This document shows, piece by piece, positions 34,097 through 45,269 of a stretch of 64,000 bases of DNA (its first letter is position 1; the number at the start of each line of letters is the position of its first letter). Source of the DNA: Procambarus clarkii. Lineage: Eukaryota; Arthropoda; Malacostraca; Decapoda; Cambaridae. The stretch covers positions 29,028,589-29,092,588 of the forward strand of contig NC_091219.1 in the NCBI RefSeq assembly GCF_040958095.1. The letters run 5' to 3'. The notes under the pieces were generated by a model, which searched no databases, was not told the DNA's origin, and worked only from the letters and a program-made list of their open reading frames with translations. The translations under genes and the position numbers were made by a program.

Positions 34097-37000
34097 AAAG
34101 ACTCAAACTTCCAACCATGCATCTTTTTTGCCTTTTTTCTAAGTAATGTACCTGACAATCACATCTAAAATTGTGATTGTCTGGTGCAGCAGTTAGGAAC
34201 TGCTATGGAAAAGAATGACAAATGGCATCTGATTACTATGTAGACTAAGCTATGTAGGTGAAATGCTTCCACTACAAAAAATTATGACATGACCTACCAG
34301 CACTAGTATATACCAATATATTGAAATCCTGTACTGTATATGGCACATAATATTATAAACACAAAATAAAACATATATGCAAAATATTATACAAAGGACT
34401 ATAAAAGTAGCCATTATTTTGCAATTTGAACTGTTATTACATTGCCAAATGTTATTACAAAATGTGCATTAATTAACAAAGGTGCTGGGTACTTACTAGT
34501 GTGTGTGTTAACGTACCTTCATGAACACCTGCAATGAAGAAAATAAATAATAAAGCAAGGCAAAATAAATAAAGCAATCTAGATCTGGCAAGGGGCAGGT
34601 GGAATAATAAGGCCAAACTTTAAATGTGTGAGTGAATTAGTCAGAAGCAAACAAAAAAATATCTATCCAATGTACAATCCTCAACGAGTGGTTACTTGTT
34701 CAAGAGAGCTATTGGCATGGAAGGGGTAATTTATTCTAATAAATAATATCTTCATTCCTTGCAACATGTGCCTCTACTGTGTGAGATCTACAATTGTTAT
34801 TGCATAATTATCTACTTCTATAACCCTTGTCTACATTTCAGTCAAGAGCATATGAATTGTACATGCATTTAGTTTATTTTAGTTATTTCCAGGATCCTAC
34901 TGGAAGTCATCTTTTAGAAGTACTTTACACATTTTGTTTAACTTTGCTTATGCTTTATTTGCTAAACTGCATTTAACAGCCCAGTTATTTACCGTATACT
35001 GTACTGTATATAAATTATAAGTTGGCCAATTGTCACATTTATTGGGAATCAACCAATGATAAATGTAATCTTTAAAAGTATCCTAATTACAGCATGATAT
35101 TAATAACAAAAAAGTTAATGGAAACAACTAGTCATGATAAACTATCAACGGACAATAGCACAGCATTCAGATGACACATATTTACATGTCAGTAATATGG
35201 ACAAGCAGTATAACTGAATATAAATCTAAGTTTCTAATTAGTTTACCTTTAAATGAAAAAATGTACTGCATTATCATGATCTGTTGTATTTCGTTTAAAA
35301 GTTCAGTCACAATAGCCAGTTAATAAATTATGTACAATATGGTAATGTGACAGCACAATGCTTCCATTTACTTTAGTGGGTGAATTTGCCAGCAATGTGT
35401 GTCATAACTGAATTCTCATTTAGAGTATGTGCTATTTTGTCTTTCAGATGCAGTACCATCAGTTGAGATATAAGCACTGTGCTACAAATCAATATGGATA
35501 ATTTTCTCTCTTGAATTTTAAATAACATACAATACAGACAAATTGGAAAGTTAACTTTAATATACAAATCAATAACCTCCAGGAAATACAAGACAAATAT
35601 TAACTTTGGAAGGTGATTATAAACCTGATCAACTTCAGCAATATAACCATTATCTTACCAAAGTCAAGTAAGGCAAGACATAAATACCCATTCAAACTTA
35701 TGTTTCTTCTAAAAAATAAACTTCTAAAAAATGCCTTGAATCAAGTTTTTTACAATCACATGATAATGCCGACAGTAATAATGCCACAATTCTGGCTTAG
35801 CTATCATTTTCTTCTCATGCAAGTGAGGCTCCATTTCATAACTTGGAAGAAGTGCAGACACAATGTGAAGAGGAACTGCATCAATTTGGTGGTGGGTGAC
35901 TGGTGGCATGCAGGTGCCATTTAGAGAAGTAATGTTCATATACACAAATCAGATACCTTGTACAATACAGTAATATACACTTGAACTCTAGGAAAAAAAC
36001 TCATCTTTCTTTCCTTCCTTCCTCTCTCCCTCCCTACCTTCTTTCTTTCCTCTCTCCTTCCCTACCTTCTTTCTTTCCTCTTTCCCTCTCCTTTCTCCCC
36101 CCCCCCTTATCCAACTTATCAACCTGAGAAATGGCCTCCTGTTAATGAGCGTTGTTTATTAACAAATGCACAGTAATATGTACATTTGTATATGCTGTCT
36201 CCTTTTATTTTGCTTGGCATTATTACCACACCCCATTTACATTGTACAAGAATAGATAGTATACGCTTTATAATGTACTAACACCATAAAATAGTTATAT
36301 ACAATGGTAGTAACCAGCCATATATGGTAATTACTCTGCCTAGACTTATTTTCTTACCTTGGCGATGTTGTGGAGGTCTAAATTACAAGGAAAGATAGCA
36401 CTTGAGCCTCCTTAAGGTTACATGGAAGCCAGTTTGGTTTGATTCAGAGTGCTCTGGGGTAAGCAGAGTAAACGTGGTTTAAGAAATATGCCTAAAGGGA
36501 ATTAAGGAGTGAAAGTGTTTGAGACACACAGGTATGTGTGTGCACTTTGAAAAACATTAAATACAATATCTAGGGACATTTAAGAGATTTTGATATAAAA
36601 CACAGCCAATGGTCTCAAAATGTATCACAACAGATAGAAAAATAAATCAGTGACTGGAATTAAATTTTGAAATACAGCAGAAAAAACACTAACATGTGGA
36701 ATCACCACCCTATGCCCAAAAAAACTGACAAGTGCCACAAGAAATAGCAGATTTTCTGAGAAAACCTTGACCCCCAACACAAATATAATCACACAAGAAA
36801 ATGTAGAATTATTCTAAATACAGGTACATGTCTTTCTGATAATTCTAGGTGAAAAAATTTGCAATTACTGTATGTAAAAATTTACTAAACAACAAAAGAA
36901 TACTATGGCAAAGATTGCACAGCATTTCAAATAAAACAAAGAACAAGTGAATAAAACTACAAAGAACGCCATTATGAATACAGCAACAACCATACATACC

Positions 37001-37490
37001 AGGGAGATTTTCTTAGAGAAAAAGAATGGCAAGAAAAGGCAAAACTCTACCACCAACTTGGTCAAATGCTAGACAGGACACAAACACAGAGGCACCCCAA
37101 CCAGAACCAAATATACAGCATTAACACCAAGTGTAATACTCATCATGTCCACAAGTATGATAACATCTTTCATATTTGCCAACATTCAGGGTATCAAAAC
37201 ACACAAAATTAAGTATTTCATAACTGGCACCATAAAAGATGCAATTGTAGTACCTGCAGCCTTAATGGAAACTCACACCAAAAACTACTATAATAGCAAA
37301 ATATGGGTACCAAAATGCAGTTTTTTTTTAGATGGGACTGAAAATCCAAAAATAGTTTAAAGATCCAATAATGAAAATAAAATACAGGTTCCTGTCTGCC
37401 CACCTTTGGAGGAAGAAGTCAGGGCAGTCTGTCCACCTTGGGAGGAGCAACTCAGTGCAGCTTGTTCACCTTAATAATAATAATAATAAT
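34097..37490. other. AT-rich repeat-poor region, possibly intronic
   Basis: 3.4 kb with few recognisable repeats apart from a polypyrimidine tract at 36005-36110. A minus-strand ATTTAG acceptor and AAG-GTAAGA donor bracket 20 bases at 36368-36387 as a possible micro-exon. The 35724-35945 minus frame is the only one that looks at all protein-like and has no recognised domain. Confidence 0.3.
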
Positions 37491-37559
37491 TTTTTATTCA
37501 GGAAAAGTACATGGTTGATTTATATACATAATGTTGGATTTATAGATAGAGCTACTACA

Positions 37560-37717
37560 TACAATACCTAAAGCCACTTTAGGTATTGTAGCCATTCTCA
37601 TCGACTTGAGAATGGTCCAGAACGGACCGAAACGTCGTCGCCCCTTCACTTTCTAGTGTGTGGTCTGGTCAGTATACTTTAGCCACGTTATCGTGACTCA
37701 TCGCCTGCACCTAAAGC
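37560..37717 (+). mobile_element. 134-bp insertion with hammerhead-like half core, 9-bp target duplication
   Basis: ACCTAAAGC at 37566-37574 and 37709-37717 flanks the insertion 37575-37708. The left junction forms a perfect 14-bp hairpin (37560-37573 with 37577-37590, loop CCA). Inside, GGTCC-AGAAC-GGACC is followed directly by GAAACGTCGTCG, then CCCTTCAC and GTGTGTGGTCTGGTCA. A stem followed by GAAAC is what the 3' half of a hammerhead core looks like. The expected CTGANGA element 5' of the stem is only CTTGAGA. The insertion lies within an older repeat (GCTACTAATACGCATAGC to the right). Confidence 0.6.
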
Positions 37718-37744
37718 TACTAATACGCATAGCATTTCGGGCAA

Positions 37745-38014
37745 ATGTTCCTTGTTGGAATCCAGGTAATGCACCACTTTGGGATAACCAGCTGGAACAA
37801 GATAACCACCTCTGATGAGTCGTAAATGTAAATTTGTCCACCAATGGAGGATCCTGGTTGCTGAACTTGATCATACTGAAACAAGCAAGACAGTGCAATC
37901 TGGGTACCAAGAAAGGAGTCAGGTGGTGCAATTCGCCCACCTGAGGAGGTACATAGCGGTACCACTCCACCATGTTACTCCACACATTATATTTACCTCT
38001 GCTGTGTTCGTCAT
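37745..38014 (-). CDS. Possible 5' coding exons of a minus-strand gene
   Basis: ATG at 38014 in a CACC-ATG-A context encodes MTNTAE and meets GAG-GTAAAT at 37997/37996. A TTGCTTGTTTCAG acceptor at 37876 (intron of 121 bases) opens an in-phase exon YDQVQQPGSSIGGQIYIYD and beyond. The exon 2 donor is not clear (only GTGGTTATC). The upstream 120 bases are CpG-rich as in a promoter/5' UTR. Protein not recognised. Confidence 0.25.
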
Positions 38015-38669
38015 GGTCCCTGGCGGTGCGGACCAGCTAGTGGCCGGGTCCCCGGGGCCAAAACGCTCACTCCGGCTAAAATTAAAAAGCCACAAGACAC
38101 AAAACACTGAGTAATAACACTCGCCGTCGTCTGTTTGTTTTGATTACAGTGTATACTCGCCCAGCTGATGCCCACGTCAAAATTTAAACTTTAAATTATT
38201 CACAAAAATATTATTTTTTATATTTCAATTGTCAATTTTCGACTAACTAATATTACACTAGAGAAACGTTTATTTTAATTAGCTATTAATGTGTATTCAA
38301 TATTGCGATTCGGAAATTTGTTATGCTTATTAACATTCAATTAGTTTGATTTAGAATTTCAAAGCAAATATTTTGATGATAATTGTTAGTTAAACCAATT
38401 ATATTTTTTACGTATATTATGTTTCTAATATTTATATCCAGAAACTTGTTCTGAAAGAATCGCATTGTTTATACTTTTATATCCTTATCACGTACCTAAT
38501 AATGTTATACCCATATTATAAAATAATGTTGCTCAACCTTGACTAAAATCCCATACTCTTTTTAACAAAGAAATATTTTATCTTCGCTTTCAATGAATAA
38601 ATTTGGGTATTGAATCAACTGAATTAAACACTGTAATATAATCCGGATGTAGATTTACGACCCCGCAGC
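38015..38669. other. CpG-rich 100 bases, then AT-rich, no gene recognised
   Basis: 38015-38140 could be a 5' UTR/promoter for the gene described at 37745-38014. The rest is AT-rich and featureless. Confidence 0.3.
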
Positions 38670-39039
38670 GGTCCATAGAATTACCCCAATCACCCAAATC
38701 AGGCCAAAACTACCCAAAACGTATTAGCATTACGTAAGTAATGAAGAAATATGGTATATTTACTTACTATAATGTTGGTGCTACACGTAGAACATGATCA
38801 AACCTATTTTTTCTCTGAAATAATCTAATTTCATAACGAAATGAGACGTAAATATGTGAGAGGTGACGCCATAGGAAGTCGACGGTCCAAGCGACAATTG
38901 TGTGGAGCGACTTATCCAAGAAATATGGTCGCCAGGAGAGTGTTTGCTGCCATATCAGCCTCCTGTACACAGTGATCCAGTCCTTTTCGTTCATTGAACA
39001 CCGAACCCTACACGCCCTCTGATATATTGCTTAATTAAC
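38670..39039 (-). repeat. 370-bp inverted copy of the sequence upstream of COQ6
   Basis: Reverse-complement identity with 63296-63666 over the full length. The only difference I can see is one base inserted or deleted (GGATGATT versus GGTGATT). It includes a 75-codon open frame with identical translation (38994-38767 here). The match ends at ATGGACC, the first seven bases of the most upstream likely COQ6 start. Confidence 0.9.
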
Positions 39040-39059
39040 TTAAGCCCATCATCACACAG

Positions 39060-39886
39060 CAAAAATCTGCTATCAGAATGATAACTAACTCAGCTTTCAG
39101 ACAACACTCAGCTCCCTTGTTTAAATCCCTAAACTTGCTAAATATTAACTCCCTCCACACATTCTCTTGTGTCAACTACATTTACAAAACCCTGTTCTTA
39201 AATGCAAACCATGCTCTGAAACTCTCCCTGGACAGATGTAATAGGACCCATTTTCACCACACCAGAAATAAATATCTCTTTGATATCCCCAGGGTCAAAC
39301 TTAATCTGTGTAAACACTCTATGCAAATTAAGGGACCTAGTCTATGGAACTCATTCCCTAGTGAATTGAAAAACTGTAAAACTTTTGCCTTATTTAAAAG
39401 CAAAACCAAAAAGTACCTAACTTCATCTATTTAGTTTCCTACACTGAGCTTTAAATTTGCTCTGTACCTAGTTGGTACCCAATCTCCTAATTTTTATGTA
39501 ATATCAAACAACCTTATCATTGTGTTCATTGCTGTCTTCTTTTATGTGCTAGCCATATGCTGTATTGTGACTACCAATTTTTGTCAACTACCATTTTAAG
39601 CTGTCATTGCAATCAATCTTAGCTACCTATGTGCTTTAATATATTATACTGTACCTATAATTTTCTCTCATCTTTTTTTTTCATTCCATGTAATTAATCT
39701 GTTATCATTTTTTTGTCTATAAATTTTGCAAGTATTTACCTCCTTAAAATTTTCTTAGATTAAGGACCTGCCCGAAACGCTGCGCGTGCTAGTGGCTTTA
39801 CAAGACTGTAATTACCATAATTGTATCCTCACATTCCTTATGTACATTCTTGTATATGCATAAATAAATAAATAAATAAATAAATA
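39060..39886 (+). mobile_element. LINE C-terminus and 3' UTR (CR1/Rex-like), 5'-truncated
   Basis: An open 118-codon frame at 39078-39434 (ITNSAFRQHSAPLFKSLNLL, TRNKYLFDIPRVKLNL, KGPSLWNSFPSELKN) is the conserved RT C-terminal domain. The 3' UTR ends with CCCGAAACGCTGCGCGTG and a (TAAA)n tail. It lies directly beside the 370-bp duplicate. Confidence 0.8.
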
Positions 39887-40020
39887 AAATTTTCTTAGAT
39901 TAAGGACCTGTCCGAAACGCTGCGCGTGCTAGTGGCTTTACAAGACTGTAATTACCATATTTGTATCCTCACAATCCCAATGTACCTTCTTGTAAATGCA
40001 TAAATAAATAAATAAATAAA
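39887..40020 (+). repeat. Tandem duplicate of the LINE 3' terminus
   Basis: Repeats 39747-39886 from AAATTTTCTTAGATTAAGG through its own (TAAA)n tail, with few substitutions. Confidence 0.9.
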
Positions 40021-40616
40021 GTATCAGTGGCCAGCCAGGTGGAGATCACAGGCTGTACAGTACTGATAAATTATGTAATTCACAGAGATACGTTGATAAA
40101 TATTAATGTTTTATATTTTATTAAAAATACAGATATATACTTTGTTTCATCCGTTAAATGTAACAATATTTCAGTATATATTATATAAGCATAGTATATA
40201 TAATTCAGTATATACAATATATAATAAGAGTGTCAGACCACGAAGGAAGAATTGAAACAGGAATTTCCTTTAGTACTGTCTTATATTAATACATCTTCAG
40301 AGCGAACCATTCCTTCTGAAGATGTATTAATATACGAAAGTACTTAGAGCATTCTATTGTGGTTTTAATATTGAACAATTATACATATACGAAACAGACA
40401 AATCTGGTGTCGGAAATAGTAAAAATATTAGTGTGCGATGTGATCAATGTAAGGGGGATATTGGGTGTGCCTCGTATCCCCTACAACAACAAGAAGTTCG
40501 AGAGCGATGAGGCCGCCACTAATTAGCTTCAGGATGTCGTCGAATCTAAATCAACAATATACTACCGCCGCTACTTTCTCGGAAACGTAAGTACCTGCCG
40601 CTTTACTTCTCTCACC
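40021..40616. other. AT-rich, no gene recognised
   Basis: Contains TTCTGAAGATGTATTAATA and a loose inverted copy near 40280-40330; nothing else. Confidence 0.3.
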
Positions 40617-40770
40617 CTGCCAAGCCTGGCCTGGCCTGACCTGGCCTAGCCAGACCTGACCTGGCCTAGCCTAGTCTGACCTGGCCTAGTCTGACCTGAC
40701 CTGGCCTAGCCTTACCTAGCCTAGTCTGACCTGGCCTAGTCTGACCTGACCTGGCCTAGCCTTACCCAAC
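40617..40770 (+). repeat. GACCTGGCCTAGCCTAGTCT-type minisatellite
   Basis: Irregular 10/20-bp units of CTGACCTGGCCTAG. Confidence 0.85.
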
Positions 40771-41369
40771 ACTAATCACCACACATGACAGCCCAAACGA
40801 ATCGCAAATAAGTACACGTAACAAGTCATATGCCCGGACACACTTTCACCTTGGGGACTGAGTGGTAACTATTGTATAGAAGAGCCGGCTCCCTGAGAGT
40901 GGTAAGAGGGCGTGATAAGAGGCTAATGTGTGGTCTTGAAGGAAGTCGATAAAGCAGACAATTTTCAAAAGGAAGGGCAGCATAACGAGCAGACAGGAAT
41001 GGACAGACAGTCGGTTATCCCATAATGTGTAATACGCCGCACACAGCATGGGTGGAGTGGGGGGGGGGGGGTTGTAGCAGGGCACAGTATGGTGATGGTG
41101 CGGGTGAAGTACACACCCACTGAATTCCTGCCATCAATAATTGTTTTCATAACCATTAGAACAATGGCATCCCTCCAGCCACCATCCTTCCACTGACCCC
41201 CTCCTCTGGTCCTCCACCTCAGACAATAACCCCCCACACCCCCTCTCCCTTCCAGACATCAGCATGTCAAAATCAGTACCATAATGTGTTTAAACTATTT
41301 AAACTAAGTCATTGTGTATCTCAAGGTATCTTAATTCATTTGAAAGTGTACATGTGCATTCATTCATAT
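40771..41369. other. No gene recognised
   Basis: A G run at 41060-41070; no exon or repeat family recognised. Confidence 0.3.
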
Positions 41370-41540
41370 ACTCGCCTAATTGTGCTTGCTGGGGTTGAGC
41401 TCTGGCTCTTTAGTTCCACCTCTCAACCGTCAATCAACAGGTGTACAGGTTTCTGAGCCTATTGGGCTCTATCATATCTACACTTGAACCTGTGTATGGA
41501 GTCAGCCTCCACCACATCACTTACTAATGCATTCCATTAG
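41370..41540 (-). mobile_element. CR1-like LINE 3' end
   Basis: ACTCGCCTAATTGTGC, complement of the GGTGGAACTAAAGAGCC 3' UTR, then the VEADSIH-coding segment; same subfamily as 6072, 18186 and 31308. Confidence 0.8.
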
Positions 41541-42214
41541 ATATAATCATATATGATTACACATAATCATAATCATTCTATACACATAATCATATATGTG
41601 TACGTCAACGTATACATACATGCGTATATATACCTCATATTAAAATACTGATAAACGAATGACCATGAACAAATTAATTTATAATTGTAGCATTATATAT
41701 AATTTTAATAGACTAATTACGTGTTTATACATTTGAATGGTCCAGACAGGTGGCCAGCCTTGGACATATACGCTTCTGGTAGGCACAATGACCTCATGTT
41801 AGACCCTTGATAGATTATGTGAGAGAGAGAGAGCTGGGGCAGGGAGGTGCGTGCCCCAGGGAGATAATCCATGCCCATGCCCCGCCTCGAGGTCAGTTCT
41901 CGAGTCACACCAAGAATAACATTCGAGCAAGTTGTCCTGACCAGGATGTGGCATATTAGGGAGGGTTGAGGAATAGGAAGCCTGTCTGATAGGGCTCTTG
42001 GCAAGCAGCTCTCCCTCAGTCTACCTATCTATATGGAAGAAATGTATCTAGGCCCTCCTCCCCCCTGCCTATTCTCTCTCCCCCACCTTTCTTCCTTCAT
42101 TTCCTCCCTCCTTCCCTCCCCCTCACTGGTGAGAGAGTAGGAGTGTGAGAGTAGTTAGAGAACTCGTAGTTCTCACGCTCGTGAAATTGTCTGCGACCCT
42201 GGAGGAGTAGAGCG
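41541..42214. other. No gene recognised
   Basis: AT-rich with CATATATG-type short repeats at 41545-41640; unassigned. Confidence 0.3.
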
Positions 42215-42470
42215 GAGGGGGGGGGGTGAAAGTAGGTGACGATGGAGGAGTAGAGGGGAGCATTATATGCAGTGAACGTTGGTGTCTATGGAAGAGTACA
42301 TCATAGAGGAGGGTGAAAGGAAGGTGACGATGGAGGAGGAGAAGGGAGGGGGTGTGAAGGTAGGTGATGATGGAGGAGTAGAGGGGAGGAGGGGGGCAAA
42401 GGTAGGTGTCTATGGAAGAGTACATCATAGAGGGGGGTGAAGGTAGGTGGCAATGGAGTAGAGCAAACGG
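42215..42470 (+). repeat. Degenerate purine-rich minisatellite
   Basis: Recurring GATGGAGGAGTAGAGGGGAG, GTGTCTATGGAAGAGTACATC and GGTGAAGGTAGGTG modules in changing order. Confidence 0.75.
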
Positions 42471-42512
42471 GGTGGGGATTGAAAGTAATCCTGAGTTTAA
42501 TTTTTTAGTTAT

Positions 42513-43205
42513 ATATAGTGACACCTCGACTTACGAATGAATATTTATGAACTTTTCGGGTTACGAGCCTAATTTCTTCGAAAAATTTGAATCGGGTTAC
42601 AAACTTTGCCTCGGGAAAGGAGTTTGTTGATATACGTATGGGCTGACCTAGCGCGTGGTGGCATGGTGATCGCGCCTCAGTTTACCAGTGTCTCCTGCCT
42701 AGTAAGTATCGCGCCTGAATTCTTTGTAAAGCATTACATTTGTTTTGGGATTTTTGGCTATTTGAACATAAAATTTGTTATGATATATCTTGCCATGAGT
42801 CCCAAGAAAGCCAGTGGTAAGGTTCAAGCCAAGAAAACACATGTGAGAATGACCATAGAGGAAAAACAAGAGAGCATTCATAAACATCAAAATGGTGCAC
42901 GGGTTGTTGAACTAGCTAGGCAGTACAACAAATCTATGTCAACAATATGCACTGTACTTGCTAAGAAAAGGACATTATGAACATTAAAGTGGCAAAAGGC
43001 ATATCAACAATCCCGAAACAAAGAACACAAACACTTGAGGATGTTAAAAAGTTTTTATTAATTTGGATACACAACAAAGAGTTAGCAGGTGATAGCATTT
43101 CAGAGGCCATCATTTGTGAGAAACCAAGGCATTTGCATGAAGACCTTTTAAAGAAAACCCCTGGAACGAGGGGGGGGGGAAAAGATGAATCAAGTTTGAA
43201 AATGT
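42513..43205 (+). pseudogene. Tigger/pogo transposon 5' part with transposase N-terminus
   Basis: Begins with a Tigger-like end, TGACACCTCGACTTACGAAT. At 42795 an ATG opens MSPKKASGKVQAKKTH followed by a CENP-B/psq-type helix-turn-helix (RMTIEEKQESIHKHQNGARV, LARQYNKSMSTICTVL). A frame change near 42976 leads to EDVKKFLLIWIHNKELAGDS and EDLLKKTPGTRGGG (43005-43205), the second DNA-binding half. The DDE part is absent on this strand. Confidence 0.8.
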
Positions 43206-43739
43206 GAAAAGTTTGTGTGACAATAGAGCCTCGTGGAAAACTTTTGCTGTGGTCATTACCTGGTGGAATGCACCCAGGATGGAGTATTAGGGCTATACAT
43301 CTTTTAAATCATAAAAGTAATAAACATTTCCCATCAACCTTACAAACAATATTAACCTATTTTCATGTATTTCCCCCATGTGCATTTTAACAAAGTTGCT
43401 AAATTGCCTTTATCATTCTGTAAAATTTCAATTACAGTACTGTATGTATAATTTTGTTAGTATAAATGGACTGAATATTCTGAAATTGCTATTTATTTTA
43501 CAATTTCAGATTCAAAGGTGGTCTGGACACCCAATTTGGTCAGACAGGTGAAGAGAGCATTTAGGATAGTTCGAAGAGATGAAGATGGTCGCAATTGTGT
43601 TCGAAGAGGCAAAGGCCCCCCTTTGCTCCTGACATTATGTTCAACCATTGACCTCTGCACACCTAACACAAGGTAGGTTGAAAACTCCTCCTTCATGTCA
43701 TTGGTACATTAGCCAGAAACTCAGGGCTCATGTAGGAAT

Positions 43740-44340
43740 ATCCCTAAAAAAAAAAAAAAGTGGCCCCAACAATGCATCCTCCAAGTCTGGAGGATGAGCA
43801 GGAGCATTGTCGAGAAGCAGGACCTTGAGTGTCAAACTTTTCTCTTGCAGATATTTTTTGGTGGCAGGGCAAACCACTCCACATCACAGTTTTTCTGCAC
43901 ATCATATATTTTTTAAAACTCTTGGATTTTCGGAATGATACACGAGCAAGGGTTTAATTTTCAAATCGCCACACAGCACAAGAGTTAGCCTATCCTGACA
44001 CAAGTTAGCCCAAGTTAGCTTGTGTCCGGGCAGTGACGTCTCCTCTTGGGTAATGTATGTCCTCTTCGGCAATTTTTTCCAGAATAGCTATGTCTCCTCA
44101 CAATTAAACACTTGTTGTGGAATATATCCATCAATACAGTATCTACAAAATCTTTAAAATCATGAACAAATCTTTCAGCCCCTACTTTGTCTGAGCTGGC
44201 ACCCTCACCATGCCTCACAACACTATGAATACCACGTCTTTTTTCAAAATTTCTCAAACCATCCCCTACTCACCTTAAACTCTTTCGTATCTACAAAACT
44301 CGTTCTAGGGGTTTTCTTTATAAGATCTTGCATGAAGATT
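43740..44340 (-). pseudogene. Tigger/pogo transposase middle and catalytic fragments, opposite strand
   Basis: Minus strand: QDLIKKTPRTSFV, EFKVSRGWFEKF, KRRGIHSVVRHGEGASSDK, ERFVHDFKDFVDTV, then after breaks IKPLLVYHSENPRVL and LLLDNAPAHPPDLEDALL (the second catalytic Asp region). Stops, frame changes and a 13-A run make it nonfunctional. It overlaps the plus-strand fragment by the DLLKKTPGT motif, so the two are separate copies, not one inverted copy. Confidence 0.8.
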
Positions 44341-44342
44341 TC

Positions 44343-44420
44343 ATTGTTGACCAAACCACACACTGGAAATTGAATAGACGACGACATTTCGATCCGTCCT
44401 GGACCATTATAAAGTCGATT
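44343..44420 (-). mobile_element. Short dispersed repeat with hammerhead-like half core, copy 3
   Basis: Minus strand GGTCCAGGACGGATCGAAAT then GTCGTCGTC and GTGTGTGGTTTGGTCAAC. It is placed just upstream of the Tigger transposase fragment. Confidence 0.6.
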
Positions 44421-45189
44421 GTGATGAGATGAGGGAAGCAAGAGCATTAAGTAGGCAAGAGAGAGAGGTGAGGAGATGGAAGTATGTACGTATGTACATG
44501 AATAAAACATGTACATACTTATACATAACGTGTGTAAATAGTGTAATAAACACAATAACAGTATTTTGGGAGGAGGAATGTTGGCGAGTAATGTGTTGGA
44601 GGAGGGAGGGAGGACTGGCAGGGTGTGGCAGCTCACTCATGTTTTTTGGGCTCACCATACCAACATAGTGGATCGTTATGGTGAATACATACGTAGATGG
44701 GTATATACAATGTGTGTATATAGTGTAATAACAGCAAAAACACTGTTTGATTGTAGAATATGTCGCATATACGAGGCCCATAATTTTGAGCATAGCGATG
44801 TTCTATACTTTGAATTATATAAATTCCACAAATTACACACTTTTAAATAATATTACAGCAAAAAAAAAGAAGAAATGAATGAGAAACTTCAAAATAATTG
44901 CGCAACATTTTATTCGCAGCAACTGCCGTCGCACGGGGTGGCGGGGCCGACAGACCCCCATCGCTCCAACGCTCAGCGCCCATAATTTGCTCAACTTCCC
45001 AGCTCCATCGCAGCTAAAGTAAGTCACATACAATATTTTTTGTTTAGTTTCCCCGTGATCAGACTCTGCATTTTAACAATATAAGAAGAGAAAAAAAATT
45101 TTTGGAAAGAATTTATTTCTTGTGCACCAGGGTGTTATTTGGAGACAGAGCAGTTCAGTGGTTAACTACTAAATTTTTTTTTCTCCCAC
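44421..45189. other. Unassigned, probably old transposon sequence
   Basis: Two loosely similar segments (GTAAATAGTGTAATAAACAC near 44534; GTATATAGTGTAATAACAGC near 44715) suggest a decayed repeat. A GC-rich island at 44905-45020 has no clear exon. Confidence 0.3.
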
Positions 45190-45265
45190 ACACGCACCCC
45201 CCTAGGAAGCAGCCTGTAACAGCTAACTCCCAGATACCTATTTACTGTTAGGTAACAGGGGTCAT
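45190..45265 (-). mobile_element. SINE body fragment
   Basis: AGGAAGCAGCCTGTAACAGC and CCTATTTACTGTTAGGTAAC: the CCTGTTACC body on the minus strand, head and tail missing. Confidence 0.65.
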
Positions 45266-45269
45266 CCCC

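Noticed and set aside
32846-34168. Open frames of 269-416 codons
   Set aside because: 24-bp period artefacts; present in several frames at once.
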